Positions 43,713-52,580 are shown, counted from the first letter of the stretch. The stretch: DNA of 64,000 nucleotides from Streptomyces sp. (GCF_019510245.1 NZ_JAEKKT010000144.1:1-64000), one strand, 5' to 3'. Notes: generated by a model not told the origin, from the letters alone. A program made the numbers and translations.

Positions 43713-44974
43713 CTGCGCTGCCTCTTCCCTGTTCGAACCTGTTCGGCCGCCGACACCGGGGTGTGGTCACGGCAGGCTGCGGTGTAGGCAGCAAGCAGCG
43801 AGGCTTGCGAGTTGCGCCAGGAGAGCGGCCCGCTGACCCGCTCCTGGCCGATCTTGCCCATCCGGGCCCGCCGGTCCGGGTCGTCGAGGAGCTGCGCGAC
43901 GAGCGCGGCGAACTCGGTCTCGTCGTCGTCGGCCGCGTAGACGGCGGCCTCGCCGGCGGAGACGCGCGCTTCCTTCAGGTCGAACGAGACGATCGGCCGG
44001 CCCATCGCCATGTACTCCAGGACCTTGTTCATGGTCGACACGTCGTTGAGCGGATTGCGCGGGTCGGGAGAGAGGCAGACGTCCGCGGTGGACAGGTAGC
44101 GGACCAGGTCGGCGTCCGGAATGCGCCCGGTGAACTCCACCTGCTCGCCGAGCCCGAGCCGCCGGGACAGCTCCACCATCGCGTCGAAGGCGTCGCCGGA
44201 GCCGACGAACACGGCGTGCCAGTCGGTCCGCCCGTGCTCGTCGCGGAGCTTCGCGAGGGCCCGCAGCGCGTAGTCGACGCCGTCCTGCGGGCCCATGACG
44301 CCGAGGTAGCAGAGCAGATGGGGCTTGCCGCGCTTCAACTCCGGCTCGGGCGGGACCGGTTGGAACCGCTCGACGGCGGGTGCGCTGCGCACCACGAACA
44401 CGTCTTCGGGCCGTCGGCCGCCGCGGCGTATCGCGACGTCGCGGTAGCTCTCGTTGGTGGCGAGGACGATGTCCGCGGCCCGGTAGGTCCGCCGTTCCAG
44501 TGCGCACACGGCGCGGTAGAGCAGGTCCTCGCCGCGGCCGAACCGGGAGAGGTACAGCTCGGGTACCAGGTCGTGCTGGTCGAAGACGAACCGTGCGCCG
44601 CGCCGCTTCAGCCACAGCGCCGGCAGGAACAGCAGGTCGGGCGGGTTGCAGGCGTGGACCACGTCGACCGGGCCGACCTTGCGGGCCAGCCGGGCCGTGT
44701 GCCAGAGCGCCGATCCGTACTCCTTCAGGTAACCGGCCGGGCCTCCGGTGGCCGCGCGCAGCGGGTAGCGGTGGATCCGCACCCCGTCGATCTCCACCTC
44801 CGGCTCGGTGTCGCGCTTGGTGCCCTGCGGACAGATGACGTGCACCGTCCAGCCCGCGTCGCGCAGCGTCGTGCACTCCTGCCAGACCCGCCGGTCGAAC
44901 GGCACGGACAGGTTCTCCACCAGGATCAGCGCGCGCCGGCCGCAGCCGGCGCCGCCGGTCGTGTCACCAGGCAA
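43709..44974 (-). CDS. Family 4 glycosyltransferase
   Basis: A 421-aa GT-B enzyme. ALILVENLSVPFDRRVWQE (from residue 15) is the typical start of a GT4 subgroup in exopolysaccharide loci. VDVVHACNPPDLLFLPAL, FDQHDLVPELY and a C-terminal STMNKVLEYMAMGRPIVSFD (E-x7-type donor motif) follow. It probably adds the second sugar. The assumed TTG start at 44974 lies inside the end of the dehydrogenase gene and has a weak ribosome-binding site, so the exact start is uncertain. Confidence 0.88.
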   Translation of the reverse strand: MPGDTTGGAGCGRRALILVENLSVPFDRRVWQECTTLRDAGWTVHVICPQGTKRDTEPEVEIDGVRIHRYPLRAATGGPAGYLKEYGSALWHTARLARKVGPVDVVHACNPPDLLFLPALWLKRRGARFVFDQHDLVPELYLSRFGRGEDLLYRAVCALERRTYRAADIVLATNESYRDVAIRRGGRRPEDVFVVRSAPAVERFQPVPPEPELKRGKPHLLCYLGVMGPQDGVDYALRALAKLRDEHGRTDWHAVFVGSGDAFDAMVELSRRLGLGEQVEFTGRIPDADLVRYLSTADVCLSPDPRNPLNDVSTMNKVLEYMAMGRPIVSFDLKEARVSAGEAAVYAADDDETEFAALVAQLLDDPDRRARMGKIGQERVSGPLSWRNSQASLLAAYTAACRDHTPVSAAEQVRTGKRQRS

Positions 44975-46289
44975 GGCCCACGTACCCCGGTTCGGCCCGG
45001 CGCGCCTCGGCGTCGGGAAGGCGGACGAGGTCGACGATCACGGGTCCTTCGCCGTGCGGCAGCGCCGCCGCCACGGCCGGCTCCCTGGTCCCGACCAGGC
45101 AGACCTCGGCGTGGTCGAGCACCTCCTCGACGGAGTCCGCGAGCAGCTGCGCGAGGTGCGGCAGCCGGGTCTCGATGTACTCGCGGTTCGCGCCGATCAG
45201 CCGGGAGAGGCTCACGTTGGCGTCGTAGATCTTGATGTCGTACCCCTTGCCGAAGAGCCGCTCCGCCAGCTCGACGAGCGGGCTCTCGCGGAGGTCGTCG
45301 GTGCCGGGTTTGAAGGACAGTCCGAACATCCCCACCCGGCGCCTGCCGGTCCGCTCGACCAAATCCACCGCGCGTTGCAGGTGGTCGGAGTTGGAGGTGA
45401 GCACGTGGGCGAGGATGGGTACCGAGACGTCGGCCCGCTGGGCCGCGTGGACCAGGCTGCGCAGGTCCTTGGGCAGGCAGGAACCGCCGAAGGCGAAGCC
45501 GGGCCGCAGGTAGGCGGGGCTGATGTTCAGCTTGCGGTCGGCCAGGAACACGTCCATCACCTGGTGCGAGTCCACTCCGAGCGCCTGGCAGACCGCGCCC
45601 AGCTCGTTCGCGAAGCCGATCTTGAGGCCGTGGAACGCGTTGTCCGCGTACTTGATCGCCTCGGCCGTCGGCACCGGCACCCGGAACACCTCGCCGGGCA
45701 GGCCCTCGTACAGCGCCAGCACCGCGTCGCCGCTTGCCGGGTCGAGTTCGCCGACGACGGTCTTGGGCGGGTCGAAGAAGTCCCGCACGCTCGTGCCCTC
45801 GCGCAGGAACTCCGGGTTGACCGCGACCCCGAAGTCCACCCCGGCCGTGCCGCCGACGTTCTTCTCCAGGATCGGCACCAGCAGGTTCAGGCAGGTGCCG
45901 GGGAGCATGGTGCTGCGGAACACGATGGTCTGCCGGCCCCCCTCCTTGACCCCCTCGGCCAGCGCGGCGCCGATCTGCTCGGTGACCCGCTCCAGGTACG
46001 TGGTGCACAGGCTGCCGTTGGGCTCCGACGGAGTGCCCACGCAGACCAGGGACACCTCGCTGCCCATGATCGCCTCGCGGACGTCGCCGGTGGCGCGCAG
46101 GGCTCCGGTCCGCACGACCTCGGCGAGAAGCTCGCCGATACGTTCCTCCACCACCGGGGCCTTGCCGTCGTTGACCAGATCGACCTTCACCTGGTTGACG
46201 TCCACCCCGATGACCTCGTGGCCCATGCCGGCCAGGCACGCGGCTGACACGCAGCCCACGTAGCCGAGCCCGAAAACGCTGACTCTCAT
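44964..46289 (-). CDS. GDP-mannose 6-dehydrogenase, AlgD-like
   Basis: A 441-aa nucleotide-sugar dehydrogenase. The NAD loop GLGYVG is at 7-12, and the catalytic cysteine is Cys271 in FAFGGSCLPKD. GTDDLRESPLVELAE near residue 370 is an AlgD-like stretch. The length and the phrase K-L-N-x-S-x-x-Y-x-R-P-G-F-A-F match GDP-mannose dehydrogenase better than UDP-glucose dehydrogenase by eye. It would oxidise GDP-mannose to GDP-mannuronate, giving the polymer uronic acid residues. GGAGGGACGAGTC precedes the ATG; 73 bp separate it from the priming transferase. Confidence 0.85.
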   Translation of the reverse strand: MRVSVFGLGYVGCVSAACLAGMGHEVIGVDVNQVKVDLVNDGKAPVVEERIGELLAEVVRTGALRATGDVREAIMGSEVSLVCVGTPSEPNGSLCTTYLERVTEQIGAALAEGVKEGGRQTIVFRSTMLPGTCLNLLVPILEKNVGGTAGVDFGVAVNPEFLREGTSVRDFFDPPKTVVGELDPASGDAVLALYEGLPGEVFRVPVPTAEAIKYADNAFHGLKIGFANELGAVCQALGVDSHQVMDVFLADRKLNISPAYLRPGFAFGGSCLPKDLRSLVHAAQRADVSVPILAHVLTSNSDHLQRAVDLVERTGRRRVGMFGLSFKPGTDDLRESPLVELAERLFGKGYDIKIYDANVSLSRLIGANREYIETRLPHLAQLLADSVEEVLDHAEVCLVGTREPAVAAALPHGEGPVIVDLVRLPDAEARRAEPGYVGLAW

Positions 46290-46362
46290 GACTCGTCCCT
46301 CCCCCCGGGCAGGCCCTTGTGGCCTGCGCTCCGCGCGTCGGCCCGCCGACGCCCCCCGCGCA

Positions 46363-47841
46363 TCAGTAGGCCCCCTGCCCGTGGAGCACCGCACGCATCG
46401 TCTTCCACAAGATCACCGTGTCGAGGGCGAGCGACCAGTCCTCCACGTACCGCAGGTCGAGGCGGACCGCCTCCTCCCACGGCAGGTCGCTGCGTCCGCT
46501 GATCTGCCACAGGCCGGTGAGGCCGGGCTTGACCAGCAGCCGCCGGCGGATGTCCGGGTCGTACGCGGCACACTCCTCCGGCAGCGGGGGCCGCGGGCCG
46601 ACGAGTGACATCGCGCCGGTGAGCACGTTGAAGAGCTGCGGGAGTTCGTCGATCGAGTACCGGCGCAGCACTGCTCCCACCCGGGTCACCCGTGGGTCCC
46701 GGCGGACCTTGAACAGCAGCCCCGCGCCCTCGTCGCGGTCGGCGAGTTCGGCACGCGCCCGGTGTGCGCCGACGACCATGGTGCGGAATTTGTAGATCGT
46801 GAACTCGCGGCCGTCCTTGCCGACCCTGCGCTGGCGGTAGAAGGCCCCGCCCCGGCTGTCCGCCAGGACGAGCAGCGCGACGAACGCCATCAGCGGCGCG
46901 AACACCATCAGCAGGACTGCCGCGCCCACCCGGTCGACGACTTCCTTGATCGCCCGGCGGCCCCCGGTGAAGGTCGGCAGGCTGACCCGCAGCAGCGGGA
47001 TCCCGAGCACCGCGTCGACGTGCAGCCGCGGGCCGGCCACCTCCATCAGCACCGGGGCCACGACCATCTCGGCATCGCTGCCCTCGAGGTTCCAGGCCAG
47101 CCGCTGCAAGCGGTCGGGCGTCCAGTAGGGGTCCGGCGTGACCGCGACGACACGGTAGCCGTCGTGGCGGACGTGCTTGGCGACGTCCGCCAGTCCGCCG
47201 ACGACCGGTACGCCCTCCAGTTCGTCGTCGTCGAGCCCGCGGCCGTCGGTCGTGCACACCGCCTCCACCCGCCAGCCGATGTGCGGGAACTTGCGGGTCC
47301 GGGTGATCAGATCACCCACGGTGGACGGGCTTCCGGCAGCGAGCACGGGTCTCAGGCACCGCCCGTCCTTGCGCCGTCTGTGCAGATCGAGGCGGAGCAG
47401 ATAGCGCGCGGTCATGGTGACGAGCCCGATCGCGGGGATCGCTACGAAGATCCAGAGTTTGATGTTGCGTGAGGTGAGGGCGATCCCGCCCAGCGCCAGG
47501 ACGACGGTCGCCGCGAACAGCGAGCGTCCCAGCCGGCGGAATTCCTCGGCGCCCTGGCCGAGCACGGCCGGAGCCCACGACCGGCCCACCACGAGCGCCG
47601 ACAGCACCAGCAGTTCGGTGCCGAACGCCAGAATCCCCCACTTCTCGTGCCAGTTGGCCGCGTCCCGGCCGCCGAAGAACTCGCCGATCCCGGCCACCAC
47701 GATGGCGGTGGCCACGGTATCGCTGATGATCACGGTACGTCGGTACCGCTGCTCCCACTCGATCGCCGGTCCGTTGACCGACCCGTTCGCCAGCCGTCTT
47801 CGCGCCGGCGGAAAAGGGTCGACTAGTCCCCCCTGCCGCAC
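46363..47841 (-). CDS. Polyprenyl glycosylphosphotransferase (priming enzyme)
   Basis: A 492-aa WbaP/CpsE-like membrane enzyme. Four or five N-terminal helices and a CoA-binding-like region lead to a C-terminal bacterial sugar transferase domain: a membrane-inserted helix (VGAAVLLMVFAPLMAFVALL), then YRQRRVGKDGREFTIYKFRTM, RYSIDELPQLFNVL, MSLVGPRPPLPEE and PGLTGLWQISGRSD. It transfers a sugar phosphate to undecaprenyl phosphate to begin each repeat unit. I chose GTG 47841, with GGGGGG five bases upstream. The open frame to 48252 is low-complexity. As the first gene it probably carries the operon promoter within the 780 bp upstream. Confidence 0.9.
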   Translation of the reverse strand: MRQGGLVDPFPPARRRLANGSVNGPAIEWEQRYRRTVIISDTVATAIVVAGIGEFFGGRDAANWHEKWGILAFGTELLVLSALVVGRSWAPAVLGQGAEEFRRLGRSLFAATVVLALGGIALTSRNIKLWIFVAIPAIGLVTMTARYLLRLDLHRRRKDGRCLRPVLAAGSPSTVGDLITRTRKFPHIGWRVEAVCTTDGRGLDDDELEGVPVVGGLADVAKHVRHDGYRVVAVTPDPYWTPDRLQRLAWNLEGSDAEMVVAPVLMEVAGPRLHVDAVLGIPLLRVSLPTFTGGRRAIKEVVDRVGAAVLLMVFAPLMAFVALLVLADSRGGAFYRQRRVGKDGREFTIYKFRTMVVGAHRARAELADRDEGAGLLFKVRRDPRVTRVGAVLRRYSIDELPQLFNVLTGAMSLVGPRPPLPEECAAYDPDIRRRLLVKPGLTGLWQISGRSDLPWEEAVRLDLRYVEDWSLALDTVILWKTMRAVLHGQGAY

Positions 47842-48619
47842 AGAAACCCCCCGGTCCCCAGTGGTTCGACATGGCGCCCTGACACCATTCCTCCCCCCGG
47901 GAGGCCCCCGCCTCCCGTACGCTTCCGCCCCGGGAGGCCCCCCCGGCTCCCCGCGCCGCACTGTTCCTTCCGCGGACGGCCCCCGCCCTCCGCGTTTGAC
48001 ATCCCGGCTACTTAAGCGCTGTTCGTACGATCCGCCCGTGCCGCGGCGGACCTGCCTGCCCTGCAAGGCTCCCGAAGCGCACCGGGAACCCGTCGGAACC
48101 GCGGGTGTCCCGCACCCGAAGTCCCCGTCGGGCCCTAGGAGTTGACCACTCCCACGCCCGGCGGCACGGACGCGGCCACTGGCCCGTCCGCATCGCCTGA
48201 CCCATAGATCATCATTTGTCGCCCCGTGTCCCAGCATGCGAAGCACGGTCAATCTAGACCATCAGGGCCCGTCTGAAGAGAGGGCTGTGTGGAATTTGTG
48301 CTCGCGTTTTGAAGACGGGTCAACGGCCGGGCAACTGCCCGGCGATGCCTCGGCGACGGACGACATTCCGTGTGACCTGCGATGACGGGAGTCCTCCGAG
48401 CCACCGATACCGCCGGTAACCCCGAGGCATTCGGGCATCGCCAACTGGCTCGCTTTCAGAGCGTGTTCGGCGCATTCCTGTCGGTGCGCACCGAGCAGGC
48501 GGCGGCCGACGGCACCCGCGGACGGATCTTCACGACTCCGCCAGGCCGCCGGTGGGCAGGCCGGCACCATTCCTCCAGCGGACGGGCCGGGAGGGCGGAC
48601 TCGCGCCACGGCACGATCT
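47842..48619. other. 778-bp leader and intergenic region
   Basis: No gene is supported here. The left part (47890-47944) carries alternating inverted repeats in the probable leader of the exopolysaccharide operon. The right part precedes, and may include earlier unrecognisable parts of, the crotonyl-CoA carboxylase/reductase remnant. GGTC and GACC flank TAGATT at 48247-48260 on the minus strand. I could not identify a convincing promoter. Confidence 0.45.
47890..47944 (-). promoter_or_regulatory. Alternating hairpin arms in the exopolysaccharide operon leader
   Basis: Read on the plus strand, CCTCC (47890-47894), GGGAGG (47899-47904), CCTCCC (47911-47916) and GGGAGG (47932-47937) can pair as 1:2, 2:3 or 3:4. 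The 3:4 pair extends to perfect 8-bp arms, GCCTCCCG (47910-47917) and CGGGAGGC (47931-47938). CCGGGAGGCCCCC also occurs twice, 33 bp apart (47897 and 47930). In minus-strand RNA this lies 50-100 bases before the GTG start at 47841. It could be an attenuator or protein-binding leader, or only GC-rich coincidence. Confidence 0.4.
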
Positions 48620-49270
48620 GCCCCTTCAGTGGCTTGCAGGTGGACGACCAAACGCCGGCCACGCATGCCGACGGGGTGCCGGGGGCCGGCCGGCGCATCT
48701 GCGGATGTGAGACACATTTCGACGGCTCGGCGCACTGCACCGTCGTACGGGCGAGCCGACTGCTCGCCGAGCCCGCCCATCTCGCCTGGGAGGAATCGGC
48801 GGGCATCCTGCTCACCGCCGATTCCTCCTGCCGGCTGCCGGTCAGCGACAACGGGGCCCGCAATCGAGCAGGCCGACATCGCTCTGATCCGGGCGACCGG
48901 TGGACTCGGGGGCATTCGCCGTGCAGTTGGTCAAGAATGCGGGCGGTATTCCCGTCGGGTTGGTCAGTGCCGAGGAGAAGGCCGGCCTTCTGCGGCCTCT
49001 CGGCTGCGATGTCGTGATCAACCGGAGCGGGATCGGCCCGGGCGGTGCCGATGCGCTCACCCCGGAACGGACCGTCGAGATGGGCATGGATGAGGATCCG
49101 TTCCAGGAGCAGTGGGAACTCAACCGCCTGGTCCGGCTCGGCCGTCCGTCCCCCGTCCTCTCGGAGGTGTATCCGCTGGTCGAGGTTGCCGAGGAAGGCC
49201 TCGATGTCACCGACCCCGAGAAGCGCGCCGCTCTGAGGGCCGAGCAGCTCAACGGCGCTTCGGCCTTTCC
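48620..49270 (+). pseudogene. Degraded crotonyl-CoA carboxylase/reductase
   Basis: Three successive frames read as pieces of a crotonyl-CoA carboxylase/reductase. The first (to about 48860) has LQVDDQTPATHADG, then CETHFDGSAHCTVVRASRLL and PAHLAWEESAGILLTA. The second (48863-48920) has IEQADIALIRATGGLGG. The third (from about 48905) has GAFAVQLVKNAGGIPVGLVSAEEKA and GCDVVINR, then jumps to WELNRLVRLGR, SEVYPLVEVAEEG and DVTDPEKRAALR. At least two +1 shifts and two internal deletions are needed, and the N-terminal part is gone, so it cannot make an active enzyme. Intact enzymes supply ethylmalonyl-CoA. Confidence 0.75.
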
Positions 49271-49545
49271 AACCTGCGAAGTCCCGGGAAAGGGAAAGAT
49301 CACCCCGCAGCGGCGTGACGAGGCGCCGGGCCGGGTCGCCTTCACCCGCCTCGCCTGGTCAACTTCGGTCCTTATCGAACCAGTTTCCGTCGCTCACACG
49401 AACGGGGGAGGTGGTTGATCGGCCAGCATTCGTCAGACCCGGAGACGCGGTCCCGGTGTCACTTCCGTCGACCTACGGTCCGTACATCGGACGGGCCGGC
49501 GACCGCCGGTCCGTCGCCGTCGGCATGCGAAGGGGAGGCGCCAGT

Positions 49546-49920
49546 ATGGCGAGCGTGGAAGTGTCGCTGAAGGAAATGATGGCCGGGGTGGAGGGGGCGC
49601 TGGGGGCCGCGGTCGTCGACTACACCAGCGGCATGGCCCTCGGGACACTGGGCGGGGGCAAGGACCTCGATCTGACGGTCGCGGCGGCCGGGAACACGGA
49701 TGTCATCCGGGCCAAGGTGCGCACGATGGGCGAGCTGGGCCTCAAGAGCCGGATCGAGGACATCCTGATCACACTGGAGAAGCAGTACCACCTCATCCGG
49801 CTGATCACCGGCCGCAGCGGGAACGGCCTGTTCCTCTATCTGGTGCTCGACAAGGAGCGCTCGAACCTCGCCATGGCCCGTCACCAGCTGAAGCGGGTCG
49901 AGGAACAACTCGAGGTCTAG
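49546..49920 (+). CDS. Roadblock/LC7-like small protein
   Basis: A 124-aa protein resembling the roadblock/LC7 fold. A first helix (SLKEMMAGVEGALGAAVVDYTSGMALG) runs into a strand and turn, followed by a central helix with ILITLEKQYHLIRLITG and the strand GLFLYLVLDKERSNLAMARHQL. In streptomycetes such proteins often sit in conservon-type GTPase systems, but no small GTPase is adjacent, so its partner is unknown. GGGGAGG lies seven bases before the ATG at 49546. I did not adopt the earlier in-frame ATG at 49525. Confidence 0.75.
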   Translation: MASVEVSLKEMMAGVEGALGAAVVDYTSGMALGTLGGGKDLDLTVAAAGNTDVIRAKVRTMGELGLKSRIEDILITLEKQYHLIRLITGRSGNGLFLYLVLDKERSNLAMARHQLKRVEEQLEV

Positions 49921-49954
49921 CCACGGCCCGTTCTCCGGGACTTCGTGCGCCCAT

Positions 49955-49984
49955 GATGTGAAAACTTCTTCAAGTGACCACATC
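49955..49984. promoter_or_regulatory. 30-bp nested dyad, candidate ArsR operator
   Basis: GATGTG-aaa-ACTT-cttc-AAGT-gac-CACATC is symmetric over 30 bp, with perfect outer 6-bp and inner 4-bp arms and equal spacers. It lies 35 bp after the roadblock-like gene and 138 bp before the ArsR gene, in a local AT-rich patch. Confidence 0.5.
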
Positions 49985-50121
49985 AGCATGATCCCAACTC
50001 ATGTCTGCGCACGGCCCCGGGCGGCAAGGATCGGCTGTACAGGGCCAGTGCGGCGGTGTCGCAAGGCGCCGCCGCACCTCGGCGCCCCCACCCCACCCGT
50101 CCCGGCAGAGAGCGAGCGGTC

Positions 50122-50487
50122 ATGCAAGTCCCCCTCTACCAGGCCAAGGCGGACTTCTTCCGCATGCTCGGGCACCCGGTCCGGATCAGGGTCCTGGAAC
50201 TGCTCCAGCACGGGCCCGTACCGGTACGGGATCTGCTCGCCGACATCGAGATCGAGCCGTCCAGCCTCTCCCAGCAGCTGGCCGTCCTGCGCCGGTCCGG
50301 CATCGTGGTGTCCACCCGGGAGGGCTCCACCGTCCGCTACGCACTGGCCGGCGGGGACGTCGCCGAACTCCTGCGCGCGGCCCGCCGCATCCTCACCGAG
50401 CTCCTCGACGGGCAGAACGTCCTCCTCGCCGAACTGCGGCAGGCCGACGCGTCCGCTCCGCCGATGTCCACGAGCAGTCACGGCTGA
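50122..50487 (+). CDS. ArsR family transcriptional regulator
   Basis: A 121-aa winged-helix protein. FFRMLGHPVRIRVLELLQHGPVPVRDLL opens the domain, SSLSQQLAVLRRSGIVVSTREGSTVRYALAG is the recognition helix and wing. It contains no cysteine, so a classical thiolate metal sensor is unlikely; the signal may be another metal site or a small molecule. The N-terminal VPLYQAKADFF extension is typical of a streptomycete subgroup. The dyad at 49955-49984 is the likely operator. The next gene starts 170 bp downstream on the same strand. Confidence 0.9.
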   Translation: MQVPLYQAKADFFRMLGHPVRIRVLELLQHGPVPVRDLLADIEIEPSSLSQQLAVLRRSGIVVSTREGSTVRYALAGGDVAELLRAARRILTELLDGQNVLLAELRQADASAPPMSTSSHG

Positions 50488-50657
50488 CTGCCGGTCGGCG
50501 GGCGCGTCCGACCGGGTCAGGTCGTCCCTGCCGGCCGCGCGGGCCACGGCACCTGCCGACGGCGTGGGAGGGTGCCTTCGCTTTACGTGTCCAGGAGGCG
50601 ACGCCAGAGTAGAGGCACCCGCGACGCCAGGCACTTCGCCGGCAGAAAGCAGAGACC

Positions 50658-51857
50658 ATGGCCATCGACCTCACCGCCCTGCGGGCCCACTTCCCCTCCC
50701 TCGCCACCGGGCTCGCCTTCTTCGACGGTCCGGGCGGAACGCAGACGCCCCGCCCGGTGGCCGACGCCATCGCCGCGACGCTGACCGGCCCGCTGTCCAA
50801 CCGGGGCACCGTCAGCCCCTCGGAGCTCAACGCCGAGCGCGCCGTCGCGGACTTCCGCGCCGCCTGTGCCGATCTGTTGAACGTGCCCGCGAGGGGCGTC
50901 GTCCACGGCCGCAGCGCCACGCAACTGACGTACGACTTCTCCCGCCACCTGGCCAGGACCTGGAGCGCGGGCGACGAGATCGTCCTCAGCCGCCTCGACC
51001 ACGACGCCAACGTCCGTCCCTGGGTCCAGGCCGCCGAGCGCGCCGGGGCGACGGTCCGCTGGATCGAGATCGTCCCGGAGACCACGGAGCTCGACCTCGA
51101 CGCGTACGAGCGGGCCCTGACGTCCCGGACCCGGCTGGTCGCGGTCACGGCGGCCTCGAACGTGCTGGGCACCAAGCCGCCCGTACGCCGGATCGCCGAC
51201 CGCGCCCACGAGGCCGGCGCCCTGGTGTACGTGGACGGCGTGCACTACGCCGCACACCACCTCGTGGACGTGCCCGCGCTCGGGGCCGACATGTTCGTCT
51301 GCTCGCCGTACAAGTTCCTCGGACCGCACTGCGGGGTGCTGGCGGCCGCACCCGAGTTCCTCGAGACCCTGCGCCCGGACAAGCTTCTGCCGTCCCCCGA
51401 CACGGTGCCCGAGCGTTTCGAGTTCGGCACGCTGCCGTACGAGGTCCTGGCGGGCACCACCGCGGCCGTGGACTTCCTCGCCGCCCTGGACCCGGGGTCC
51501 GGCGCCTCGCGCAGGGAACGCCTCACCCGCTCCCTGGAGTCGGTGCACGAGCACGAGCTGACGCTGCGCGCGCGGCTGGAGCAGGGCCTGGCGTCCCTGG
51601 GCGACGCCGTGACCGTCCACTCGAAGGCCGCCGACCGCACCCCGACACTCCTGCTGTCCGTCGAAGGCCGCGACGCCCGCGAGGCCCAGGCGCATCTGGC
51701 CGAGCGCGCCGTGGTGGCCCCGGCCGGGTCGTTCTACGCCCACGAACCCTTCGCGGCGCTCAAGCTCGAAGACCCCGCCCTGCGCGCGGGCCTGGCCCCC
51801 TACAACACCACCGACGACGTGGACCGCTTCCTCGACGGGCTCGCCGACTTCGTGTGA
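50658..51857 (+). CDS. Class V aminotransferase, cysteine desulfurase-like
   Basis: A 399-aa PLP enzyme of the SufS/NifS superfamily. AFFDGPGGTQTPRPV (from residue 20) is the N-terminal substrate region, VYVDGVHYAAHH carries the Asp that contacts PLP and a His, and CSPYKFLGPHCG carries the Schiff-base Lys (near 220). The usual flexible-loop catalytic cysteine of desulfurases is not evident, so selenocysteine lyase, isopenicillin-epimerase-like or other class V chemistry is possible. No sulfur-cluster genes are nearby. Confidence 0.88.
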   Translation: MAIDLTALRAHFPSLATGLAFFDGPGGTQTPRPVADAIAATLTGPLSNRGTVSPSELNAERAVADFRAACADLLNVPARGVVHGRSATQLTYDFSRHLARTWSAGDEIVLSRLDHDANVRPWVQAAERAGATVRWIEIVPETTELDLDAYERALTSRTRLVAVTAASNVLGTKPPVRRIADRAHEAGALVYVDGVHYAAHHLVDVPALGADMFVCSPYKFLGPHCGVLAAAPEFLETLRPDKLLPSPDTVPERFEFGTLPYEVLAGTTAAVDFLAALDPGSGASRRERLTRSLESVHEHELTLRARLEQGLASLGDAVTVHSKAADRTPTLLLSVEGRDAREAQAHLAERAVVAPAGSFYAHEPFAALKLEDPALRAGLAPYNTTDDVDRFLDGLADFV

Positions 51858-51875
51858 CCTCGCAGCGCCTGGCAG

Positions 51876-51893
51876 CCGGGCCGTCACGCCCGG
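51876..51893. terminator. Small hairpin after the class V aminotransferase
   Basis: CCGGGC (51876-51881) and GCCCGG (51888-51893) around a six-base loop, 19 bases after the stop codon, before a convergent gene. Confidence 0.4.
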
Positions 51894-52067
51894 GCCGGCC
51901 GCCCTCGTGGACCGCGCGGAGGACGGTCAGGGCGTCGTCGGGGGCGTACAGCGCCTCGACGGCGTGTCATGCCGGCCCCTTGCGCGGCGGAACAGTGGCC
52001 TCGGGTGATCGTAAACCCGTTCACTGTTCAAAGAACCGCGGCCTCGCGGCGCGCCCGCCCACCGCGT

Positions 52068-52580
52068 CTACTTGATGAGCGCGTTGGCCGCCACCACGAT
52101 CACCCCGAGCAACGCGTCCACCGCGCCGATCAGCACGGCGGCCGGCCAACTCCGCGCCGACCAGCGGGCGGTGACGAGTCCGAGGCCGAACAGGATGACG
52201 ATGTTCAGAACGAACGCCGGGTACTCGACGCCCTTCGGCGGCCACCAGCCCCAGCCGGCGCCCGCGAGCAGGAAGACCGTCGGCAGCACGGCCGTGACCA
52301 GGGGCCATTCGTCGGCCAGGGTGTGCAGCGCGTCCCAGCGCTGGTGCGGGGCCCGCTCGGCGATGTAGTGGGCGTAGCCGTGTGCCAGGGCGGAGGCGCA
52401 GGCGGTGACCAGGAGCCAGAGGGCGTCGTAGCGGCGGCTGGCCTCGGAGGTGTGGCCGTACTGGGTGAGCGCGGCCACCATCGAGCAGGCCAGTACGGCG
52501 CCGTAGACCCCGCCGAACAGGACGGCCTCGCGGGTGTCGTGCGCGCGCGGCTCCGGCACGGCCGCCGTGGAGTCAGCCAT
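52068..52580 (-). CDS. Hypothetical membrane protein, about five helices
   Basis: A 170-aa protein of unrecognised family. Hydrophobic segments lie at about 22-41 (VLFGGVYGAVLACSMVAALT), 53-75, 92-110 (LVTAVLPTVFLLAGAGWGWW), 116-135 and 141-165. The second carries AHGYAHYIAE, with two histidines and a glutamate that could face a site in the membrane. GGAGG is only two bases from the assumed ATG at 52580, so an upstream GTG may be the true start. Cupin gene divergent. Confidence 0.7.
   Translation of the reverse strand: MADSTAAVPEPRAHDTREAVLFGGVYGAVLACSMVAALTQYGHTSEASRRYDALWLLVTACASALAHGYAHYIAERAPHQRWDALHTLADEWPLVTAVLPTVFLLAGAGWGWWPPKGVEYPAFVLNIVILFGLGLVTARWSARSWPAAVLIGAVDALLGVIVVAANALIK

Noticed and set aside
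47996..48030. TTGACA on the plus strand at about 47997, followed by TACTTA
   Set aside because: The spacing between the hexamers is only about seven bases, and no plus-strand gene follows nearby.
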